From NCBI RefSeq assembly GCF_000425665.1, contig NZ_AUDW01000019.1, forward strand, positions 1 through 53,755: a stretch of 53,755 nt of DNA, written 5' to 3'. Each line of letters starts with the position of its first letter. The first letter of the stretch is position 1. The notes beneath the pieces were generated by a model. The model ran no database searches, was not told the DNA's origin, and was given only the letters and a program-made list of their open reading frames with translations. This document shows positions 26,092 through 33,276 of this stretch, one piece after another. Made by a program: the position numbers and the translations under genes. Source of the stretch: Gemella cuniculi DSM 15828 (GTDB taxonomy: Bacteria > Bacillota > Bacilli > Staphylococcales > Gemellaceae).

Positions 26092-27378
26092 ATGCGTCTT
26101 GAATTAGGAAAAATACGTATTAAAGATATACAGTTTGCTGAGACTTCAAAAATAGAAGCAAATGTATTGTATATTAATAAAGATGAGCTTATTAAAGAAG
26201 TGTGGGAAGATGATATAATTGCTTCTGTAGAACTTGATATAGCTCGTCCAGGAGAAAGTATTCGTATAACACCTGTTAAAGATGTTATTGAACCACGTGT
26301 TAAGGTAGAAGGTCGTGGAGGAATTTTTCCAGGGATTTTGTCAAAAGTAGATACCGTAGGAGAGGGTCGAACTATTGCACTTAAAGGTATGGCTGTTGTG
26401 ACTACGGGTAAGATTGTAGGGTTCCAAGAAGGAATTATTGATATGACTGGAGTTGGTGCAAAGTATACACCATTTTCTAAAACTAACAATTTAATAGTTA
26501 TTGCAGAACCTAAAGAAGGAATCAAACAACATGATCATGAAAGAGCTGTACGCTATATTGGTTTTAAAGCAGCTAGATATATTGCAGAATTGGCTCGTAC
26601 GTTAGAGGTGGAAGAAGTAGATATTTACGAAACTAAGCCATTGTTAGAGCAAATAGCAGAATATCCAGAGTTGCCAAAAGTTGGCTATGTATACATGTTA
26701 CAAACTCAAGGATTATTACATGATACTTATGTTTATGGTGTAGATGCTAAACAAATTGTTCCAACAATATTATATCCAACAGAAATAATGGATGGGGCTA
26801 TCGTTAGTGGTAACTGTGTATCAGCTTGTGATAAGAATCCAACTTATGTTCATTTGAATAATGGTGTTATAGAAGATTTATACAAAAAACATGGTAAGGA
26901 AATTAATTTCTTAGGTGTAATTATTACCAATGAGAATGTTTATTTAATGGACAAAGAAAGATCTTCTAATTGGACTTCAAAACTTTGTCGTTACTTGAAT
27001 TTAGATGCAGTAATAGTATCGCAAGAAGGATTTGGTAATCCGGATACAGATCTTATTATGAACTGCAAAAAAATCGAAACTGAAGGAGTTAAGACGGTTA
27101 TTGTTACCGATGAGTATGCAGGTCGTGATGGAGCTAGTCAAAGTTTAGCAGATGCTGACGTGCTTGCTAATGCAGTTGTAACTGGTGGAAATGCAAATCA
27201 GGTTGTAGTATTACCAAAACTAGATAGAATTATTGGTCATGTTGATGTTGTTAATGTAATTGCAGGTGGTAATCAGGATTCACTAAGAGAAGATGGAACA
27301 ATAGAAGTAGAAATTCAGGCAATTACAGGGGCTACTAATGAAACTGGATTTGGATATTTAAGTGCAAAAACATTCTAA
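26092..27378 (+). CDS. grdE: Glycine reductase component B proprotein GrdE
   Basis: 428 aa, pyruvoyl-forming subunit of substrate-binding component B. Cleavage is expected before Cys242 in IVSGNCVSACDKNP, giving chains of 241 and 187 residues, like the known 25- and 22-kDa pair. The pyruvoyl binds glycine as a Schiff base, next to the selenocysteine of GrdB. Other family segments: VKDVIEPRVKVEGRGGIFPG and VIVSQEGFGNPDTDLIMNC. GGGAGG before ATG. Remotely homologous to PrdA. Confidence 0.95.
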   Translation: MRLELGKIRIKDIQFAETSKIEANVLYINKDELIKEVWEDDIIASVELDIARPGESIRITPVKDVIEPRVKVEGRGGIFPGILSKVDTVGEGRTIALKGMAVVTTGKIVGFQEGIIDMTGVGAKYTPFSKTNNLIVIAEPKEGIKQHDHERAVRYIGFKAARYIAELARTLEVEEVDIYETKPLLEQIAEYPELPKVGYVYMLQTQGLLHDTYVYGVDAKQIVPTILYPTEIMDGAIVSGNCVSACDKNPTYVHLNNGVIEDLYKKHGKEINFLGVIITNENVYLMDKERSSNWTSKLCRYLNLDAVIVSQEGFGNPDTDLIMNCKKIETEGVKTVIVTDEYAGRDGASQSLADADVLANAVVTGGNANQVVVLPKLDRIIGHVDVVNVIAGGNQDSLREDGTIEVEIQAITGATNETGFGYLSAKTF

Positions 27379-27465
27379 AAGTTGTAGTAAGGTGAATAAT
27401 AAAATTTGGCAACATATTAATTATAAAAATATTATCAAGTTAAGAGTTTAAGGAGGAATAAGCTA

Positions 27466-27927
27466 ATGGTTAGTCTTATTAATAAAAAGGTAGTTATTAT
27501 TGGAGATCGTGATGGTATTCCAGGATTAGCTATCGAAGAATGTGTAAAACAAATTGAAGGAGTAGAAATAGTATTCTCATCTACTGAGTGTTTTGTCTGA
27601 ACTGCCGCAGGGGCTATGGACTTAGAAAACCAAAAACGTATTAAAGAAGCTGCTGAAAAATTTGGCAACGAAAACGTTGTGGTTTTACTAGGTGCTGCAG
27701 AAGCCGAAGCTGCTGGGCTAGCAGCTGAGACAGTTACCGTAGGAGATCCAACATTTGCAGGTCCTTTAGCAGGTGTAGAGTTAAATCTAGCTGTGTATCA
27801 CGTACTAGAAGATGAAATTAAATCACAATTTGATCAAGATATATATGAAGATCAAATGGGAATGATGGAAATGGTATTGGACATTGATGAAATTTCAAGT
27901 GAAATGCAAGATGTGCGTGGAGAGTAA
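27466..27927 (+). CDS. grdA: Glycine reductase selenoprotein A (GrdA)
   Basis: 153 aa with selenocysteine 45 at UGA 27598-27600, in the diagnostic motif [15 protein letters not shown]; the Cys/Sec pair is the carrier of the carboxymethyl group. It accepts the carboxymethyl from component B as a selenoether and passes it to component C, ending as a selenide-sulfide reduced by TrxA. AGGAGG 9 nt before ATG 27466. Residues 1-44 and 46-153 are both canonical, so the apparent stop is recoding. The common central operon position grdE-grdA-grdB is kept. Confidence 0.97.
27598..27614 (+). other. Selenocysteine UGA in grdA
   Basis: UGA 27598-27600 followed by ACTGCCGCAGGGGC. Only a short GCC-N5-GGC stem (27604-27614) is obvious; no hairpin as good as those of prdC or grdB was found by eye. 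Confidence 0.75.
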
Positions 27928-27953
27928 AAAATTAAAAGATAGGGGGAATCAAA

Positions 27954-29261
27954 ATGTCTAAGATACGAGTAGTACATTATATTAACCAATTCTTTGCGGG
28001 AGTTGGGGGAGAAGAAAAAGCTCACATTGCACCAGAATTACGAACAGAACTGCCGCCAATTAGTACACAATTACAAGGGAAGTTGGGAGAAGATTTTGAG
28101 GTAGTTGCAACAGTTGTATGTGGTGATAGTTACTTTAACGAAAATTTAGAAGAGGTTCGAGTTGAGCTTATTAATATGATAAAAGGTTGTAGTCCGCAAT
28201 TATTTGTTGCAGGACCAGCTTTTAATGCAGGACGATATGGAGTGGCTGCAGGAACAATTACAAAAGCAGTCAAAGAAGAATTGCATATTCCAGCGGTAAC
28301 AGCAATGTATGTAGAAAATCCTGGGACTGATATGTTTAGAAAAGATATTTATATTTTAGAAACATCTGACAGTGCAGCAGGAATGAGAAAAGCATTGCCA
28401 AAACTTGCAAAATTCGCAGCAAAACTTGCAAAAGGAGAGGGGATCTTATCTCCTAAGGAAGAAGGTTATCATGAAAGAGGAATTCGTGTGAATTTCTTTA
28501 GTGATAAACGTGGTTCTGAGCGTGCTGTAGAAATGTTAGTTAAAAAAATTCATGGTGAAGAGTTTGAAACAGAGTATCCAATGCCTAATTTTGATAGAGT
28601 GGAACCAAATCCAGCTGTAAAAGATTTATCAAAAGCAAAAATAGCCTTGGTTACCTCTGGAGGAATAGTACCAAAAGGTAATCCAGATCATATTGAGTCT
28701 TCTTCAGCATCAAAATATGGAGAATATTCTTTAGAAGGATTTGATAATTTAACAGAAGAAACTCATGAAACGGCACATGGTGGATATGATCCAGTTTATG
28801 CTAATTTAGATGCTGATAGAGTGTTACCAGTAGATGTGATGCGTGAGTTTGTAAAAGAAGGTAGAATAGGATCGCTACATGAAAAATTCTACACTACGGT
28901 CGGTAACGGAACAGCGGTAGCAAGTGCCGTAGGATTTGCAGAAGAATACGCTAAAAAATTAGTTGCAGATGGAGTAGATGCAGTTATTCTAACTTCCACC
29001 TGAGGTACTTGTACTCGTTGCGGTGCAACGATGGTTAAAGAAATAGAAAGAGCGGGAATTCCAGTAGTTCACATGTGTACGGTAGTTCCAATCTCTCTAA
29101 CAGTAGGTGCTAATAGAATTGTACCTACAATTGCAATCCCGCATCCACTAGGAAATCCAAAACTTGAAATGGCAGAAGAGAAAAAATTAAGAAAAGATTT
29201 GGTTGAAAAAGCTTTACATGCTTTAACTATTGAAGTAGAAGATCAAACAGTGTTTGAATAA
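27954..29261 (+). CDS. grdB: Glycine reductase component B selenoprotein GrdB
   Basis: 435 aa with selenocysteine 350 at UGA 29001-29003 in ILTSTUGTCTRCGA. The frame continues to TAA 29259. Sec position and length agree with known GrdB. N-terminus MSKIRVVHYINQFFAGVGGEE with conserved FVAGPAFNAGRYG and TAMYVENPGTDMF. It removes the carboxymethyl from the glycine bound to the GrdE pyruvoyl and hands it to GrdA. AGGGGG before ATG. The C-terminal third resembles PrdB. Confidence 0.97.
29001..29031 (+). other. Selenocysteine UGA and candidate SECIS in grdB
   Basis: UGA 29001-29003. A perfect stem TCGTTGC (29015-29021), loop GGT, GCAACGA (29025-29031) lies 12-28 nt after the UGA, with the same GGU loop as in prdC. 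Good distance and loop for SelB binding. Confidence 0.75.
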
Positions 29262-29273
29262 AAGACTAAAAAG

Positions 29274-29317
29274 AAGGAGGAGCTTAGGGTACTTCGGTGC
29301 CCTAAGCAATAAAAAAT
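29274..29317 (+). promoter_or_regulatory. grdC initiation region: Shine-Dalgarno - UUCG hairpin - AUG
   Basis: AAGGAGG (29274-29280), 1 nt, stem GCTTAGGGTAC (29282-29292), loop TTCG, stem GTGCCCTAAGC (29297-29307, one wobble), 10 nt AATAAAAAAT, ATG 29318. Linear spacing is 37 nt; folded it is about 11 nt. In-frame stops at 29285 and 29303 rule out an earlier start, and no other SD is present. The cUUCGg tetraloop makes folding nearly certain. Confidence 0.75.
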
Positions 29318-30841
29318 ATGAATTATCCAGTATTTAAAGGAGCAGGTTATATCCTTGTTCACACACCAGATATGATAATAAAAAATGGATCTACTTGTGC
29401 AGTAGAAAGAATAACAAGCCCAGATTCAGAATTTTTAAAAGAAGTAGCAGATCATATTCGTTCATATGAAGAGGTGGTAAATTATTTACCTAACCAAGTA
29501 TATATTGGAAATAAAACTCCTGAAGAATTGAAAGAGTATCCTATGCCTTGGTATGAAATCAGAGCTATAAGAGGAGATAGATATGGGAAGTTTGGACAAA
29601 TAGTACCTCAAGATGAATTTTTAGCACTTATGAAGCTTTGCGACGCATTTGACTTAGTAAAATTATCGGAAGAGTTTGTGGCGAATGTTCGACCAAAAAT
29701 AGAGAATAATTTTAAAGAATTAGCTTCTTTATTTAATAAACTTGAAGGTTCAGATATAAGCGATAAAGAAGAAGATTTTGAAGATTTGATACATGGTGGT
29801 AAGGTAGTTGGCTATGTGAAAAAGGCACATGATGTGGATGTAAATTTAAATGCACATGTGATTTTTGAGAATTTAGTTGTAAAGGCTTCAGGTGTAATAT
29901 CTGCATTAGAATTGTTAAGAAATTCCAAAATAGATCCGACAGAAATTGATTATGTTGTAGAGTGTTCAGAAGAAGCTTGTGGTGATATAAATCAACGTGG
30001 TGGAGGTAATTTTGCCAAAGCAATAGCAGAAGTTGTAGGTTTGACAAATGCGACAGGTTCAGATCTTAGAGGATTTTGTGCGGGTCCTACACATGCATTG
30101 ATAAATGCTTCAGCATTGGTAAAAGCTGGCGTTTATAAAAATGTAATGGTAGTAGCAGGTGGTGCTAGTGCAAAGTTAGGAATGAATGCCAAAGATCATG
30201 TTAAAAAGGGGTTACCAGTACTTGAAGATGTGGTAGGTGGCTTTGCAGTATTGATTAGTGAAAATGATGGAATAAATCCGATGATAAGAACAGATATGGT
30301 TGGGAAACATAATGTAGGTACGGGGTCATCGCCACAGGCTGTTATGGGTGCCTTAGTAGCTAATTCATTAGAAAAAGCTAATTTGAAGATAACAGATGTT
30401 GATATATTTTCAGTAGAAATGCAAAATCCAGATATAACAAAAGCAGCAGGGGCAGGAAATGTTCCAGAAGCAAATTATAAAATGATTGGTGCACTTGCTG
30501 CAATGCGAGGAGATATTGATAAAAAACAACTAAAATCCTTTATAGAAGAAAAAGGATTGCCAGGATGGGCACCTACTCAAGGACATATTCCATCAGGAAT
30601 TCCATATGTAGGTTTCTTAATAGATGATCTTACAAAAGGAAATAAAAATCGTGCGATGATCGTTGGTAAAGGAAGTTTATTTTTAGGTAGAATGACTAAT
30701 CTCTTTGATGGAGTATCAGTAGTGGTGGAAAGAAATGCTGGTTCATTAGAAAAAGAGACAGAAGGAATCTCTAAGGAAGAAATAAGAAAAATTATAGCAG
30801 AATCAATGAGAAAAATATCCCAAGATATGCTAGAAGAATAG
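29318..30841 (+). CDS. grdC: Glycine reductase component C large subunit GrdC
   Basis: 507 aa. Component C turns the carboxymethyl-selenoether on GrdA into acetyl phosphate. GrdC has a thiolase/ketoacyl-synthase III fold: VVECSEEACGDINQRGGGN, then GFCAGPTHALINASAL with the likely active Cys254, and VVAGGASAKLGM. The N-terminus MNYPVFKGAGYILVHTPDM is the usual GrdC start and fixes ATG 29318. The Shine-Dalgarno is 37 nt away across a UUCG hairpin, which may tie grdC translation to RNA folding. Followed after 10 nt by grdD. Confidence 0.95.
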   Translation: MNYPVFKGAGYILVHTPDMIIKNGSTCAVERITSPDSEFLKEVADHIRSYEEVVNYLPNQVYIGNKTPEELKEYPMPWYEIRAIRGDRYGKFGQIVPQDEFLALMKLCDAFDLVKLSEEFVANVRPKIENNFKELASLFNKLEGSDISDKEEDFEDLIHGGKVVGYVKKAHDVDVNLNAHVIFENLVVKASGVISALELLRNSKIDPTEIDYVVECSEEACGDINQRGGGNFAKAIAEVVGLTNATGSDLRGFCAGPTHALINASALVKAGVYKNVMVVAGGASAKLGMNAKDHVKKGLPVLEDVVGGFAVLISENDGINPMIRTDMVGKHNVGTGSSPQAVMGALVANSLEKANLKITDVDIFSVEMQNPDITKAAGAGNVPEANYKMIGALAAMRGDIDKKQLKSFIEEKGLPGWAPTQGHIPSGIPYVGFLIDDLTKGNKNRAMIVGKGSLFLGRMTNLFDGVSVVVERNAGSLEKETEGISKEEIRKIIAESMRKISQDMLEE

Positions 30842-30851
30842 GGGTGATACT

Positions 30852-31988
30852 ATGAGTAAAAAAATAATTTCAGAGGTATTACAAGAAGTAGCGGATGCTA
30901 TAGAAAAAGGTAATTTTGGGAAAAAAATAAAAGTAGGGTTAACTACTTTGGGGAGTGAACACGGAGTAGAAAATATGCTTTATGGAGCTACATTAGCGAA
31001 AAATAATCTGTTTGATATTGTTCTGATAGGAAAAGGAAAAGAAGGGTTTGAAACTTATGAAGCACAAGATGAAGAAGAAGCACATAGAATTATGGAAGAG
31101 TTGTTAGATAGAGAGGAAATATCATCTTGTGTAACTATGCATTATAACTTTCCGATAGGTGTGTCAACAGTAGGGAGAGTAGTAACACCAGCGAGAGCAA
31201 ATGAAATGTTATTAGCAACAACCACAGGTACATCATCAACCAATAGAGTAGAAGCCATGGTACGAAATGCAATTTATGGAATAGCTACAGCCAAATCTAT
31301 TGGGATTCAAAAACCTACTTTGGGAATTATGAATATAGAAGGAGCAAGGCAGGTTGAGAAAATATTATTAGAGTTAAAAGAAAAGGGATATGAATTCAGT
31401 TTTGCAACTTCTAAAAGAACTGACGGAGGGTCTGTTATGAGAGGCAATGATCTTCTTATGGCGACTCCAGATATTATGGTAGCTGATTCATTGACAGGGA
31501 ACTTATTTATGAAGGTATTTTCAGCGTTTAATACAGGAGGGAATTATGAATCTTTGGGATATGGATATGGACCAGGAGTTGGAGAGGACTACAATAGAAG
31601 AATATTAATCTTATCTAGAGCATCAGGAGCACCAGTTGTTGCAAATTCTTTAAAGTATGCTTATGAAATAGCCGTGGGAGAGGTGAATAAAATAGCAAAA
31701 GAAGAGTACAGAAAATGTAAAAATGTTGGTTTAGATAAAATGTTAGAAAAATTTAAAGAAAAGGGAGAATCTAACAGATTAGAAGTAGGAATTCCACCTA
31801 AAGAAGTAGTAACTGTTCAAATCTCAGGTGTAGATATTATGGATTTGGAAAATGCAACTAAAATTCTTTGGAAAAACAAAATTTATGCTGAAAGTGGGAT
31901 GGGCTGTACAGGACCAATTATATTAGTAAGCACTGATAAAAAAGAAAAATCAGAAGATATATTAAAAATGGAAGGATTACTTTCCTAA
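30852..31988 (+). CDS. grdD: Glycine reductase component C small subunit GrdD (PlsX-like)
   Basis: 378 aa, fatty-acid/phospholipid synthesis PlsX-like fold. It performs the phosphorolysis giving acetyl phosphate, which acetate kinase turns into ATP. Cys352 in ESGMGCTGPII is likely the counterpart of the catalytic Cys359 reported for Eubacterium acidaminophilum GrdD (from memory). Conserved GNDLLMATPDIMVADSLTGNLFMK and GYGYGPGVGEDYN. GGGGTG before ATG, 10 nt after grdC. Last gene of the operon. Confidence 0.95.
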   Translation: MSKKIISEVLQEVADAIEKGNFGKKIKVGLTTLGSEHGVENMLYGATLAKNNLFDIVLIGKGKEGFETYEAQDEEEAHRIMEELLDREEISSCVTMHYNFPIGVSTVGRVVTPARANEMLLATTTGTSSTNRVEAMVRNAIYGIATAKSIGIQKPTLGIMNIEGARQVEKILLELKEKGYEFSFATSKRTDGGSVMRGNDLLMATPDIMVADSLTGNLFMKVFSAFNTGGNYESLGYGYGPGVGEDYNRRILILSRASGAPVVANSLKYAYEIAVGEVNKIAKEEYRKCKNVGLDKMLEKFKEKGESNRLEVGIPPKEVVTVQISGVDIMDLENATKILWKNKIYAESGMGCTGPIILVSTDKKEKSEDILKMEGLLS

Positions 31989-32002
31989 AGATGTAGATAA
32001 GG

Positions 32003-32095
32003 CTGGTATTGATTTTAAATAATACCAATCTTTAAATCATCAATAAAAAATAATAAGTAAAAGGAAACCACCCCTTAGTTCATCAAGGGGTGGTT
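32003..32095. terminator. Terminators after grdD
   Basis: TGGTATT pairs with AATACCA near 32004-32028. A second, stronger stem is AACCACCCCTT (32066-32076), loop AGTTCATC, AAGGGGTGGTT (32085-32095), perfect, followed by ATGTTTATT. The second probably also serves the convergent synthetase gene. Confidence 0.8.
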
Positions 32096-32190
32096 ATGTT
32101 TATTGTATTAAGATTAAAATAATATTTTGAAAGAAGTCATATTTAAAAATTTATATTTAATGTGCAACTTATACCTGTTCTTATTTGTTT

Positions 32191-32883
32191 CTAAATAAAT
32201 TGAGTGTCATCTTCTATTATTTCCTTTACTTTTTGCATTTGGTTATCAAGTTTTGAGCTGATCTCAGCACAAAGAAGAAGTCTTCTCTCAATTTCTTTTT
32301 CTTTTTCTTCGCTTAGATTTTTTTTGTAACGAAGTTTATGTTCTAAACTGGCCCAAAAATCCATGGCGATCGTGCGGAATTGCACCTCAACTGCTACATG
32401 TTCAACTCTATCTGATAGAAAAATTGGTACCTGTACTATCAGATGATAACTTCTATATCCATTTTCTTTGTAATTTCTTATATAGTCTTTTTCAGCTATA
32501 ACAGTAAGATCATCTTGCTGTTTTAAGGCGTCAACTAATTTGTAGACATCATTTTTAAAAGAACAAATAACACGAACGCCAGCCACATCGTAGATGTTCT
32601 CTTTTATAGTGTTTATGTCAAAAGGTAAATCTAATCTTTGAAGTTTATTCATAAGGCTGACAGGTGTTTTTAATCTTGTCGAAACTGATTCAATAGGATT
32701 ACTTTCTCCATGAAGGGAAAATTCCTTGTCAAAAACATTAAGTTTTGTTTCAATTTCTAACATCGCACATTCATAGTGCATAAAAAGTTCAACGTAGGGT
32801 TGAAGCTCATTAATTAATAAGTTCTGATTACTTTCTATGGAAAAAAGTTGTTCAGTTAACTTTTCAATTTGTGTTTTTTTCAT
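32191..32883 (-). CDS. Small alarmone (p)ppGpp synthetase, RelP/RelQ type
   Basis: 230 aa, single RelA/SpoT synthetase domain without HD hydrolase or ACT/TGS parts. Signature ENGYRSYHLIVQVP, VAVEVQFRTIAMDFWASLEHKLRYKK, and AGVRVICSFKNDVYKLVDAL. It makes ppGpp/pppGpp from GTP or GDP and ATP in response to wall or stationary stress. The FWASLEHK segment leans to RelP (YwaC), but RelQ cannot be excluded. AGTGAGA ribosome site. Divergent from nrdD. Confidence 0.9.
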   Translation of the reverse strand: MKKTQIEKLTEQLFSIESNQNLLINELQPYVELFMHYECAMLEIETKLNVFDKEFSLHGESNPIESVSTRLKTPVSLMNKLQRLDLPFDINTIKENIYDVAGVRVICSFKNDVYKLVDALKQQDDLTVIAEKDYIRNYKENGYRSYHLIVQVPIFLSDRVEHVAVEVQFRTIAMDFWASLEHKLRYKKNLSEEKEKEIERRLLLCAEISSKLDNQMQKVKEIIEDDTQFI

Positions 32884-33276
32884 ATACTTTTCTCACTTTA
32901 ATTTTATTATCAACTACATGATATCTGATAAGCTTAAAATATAGTTTAAAGAATAGTATATAAAAATTTTATATAGAGGAAAAGTTTTTTTTCATCTTTG
33001 TAGAATGCTTGAAAATACGGCACATAAAAATCTGTACTAATAAATTAATTTCTAATTTCCTAGTACAGGGAAATTATTTTCTTCTCAAAGTATGTTAATA
33101 AAGGGATTGGTGATAATATTTTTTGAAAACAGGATGTCTAAAAAATTTCACAATTTTGATTGAAGGCTTATATAAAAGGAATCTTGAATTTCCGGGAAAT
33201 AATATCATATGGACATTTTCTGTTATTTATTATAAGATAGTAGATGATAAAAATTTTATGAGGGGGGATTGGTTAG
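32884..33276. other. Divergent intergenic region between the alarmone synthetase gene and nrdD
   Basis: About 390 bp with no gene. It has one hairpin, CTGTACTA (33032-33039) with TAGTACAG (33061-33068), flanked by AATTTC/GAAATT arms. A TATAAG -10 near 33231 could serve nrdD. No clear NrdR box was found. Confidence 0.45.

Noticed and set aside
29281-29317. UUCG hairpin before grdC as an ordinary terminator
   Set aside because: It is followed by A-rich, not T-rich, sequence and lies between the SD and AUG of a conserved operon gene.
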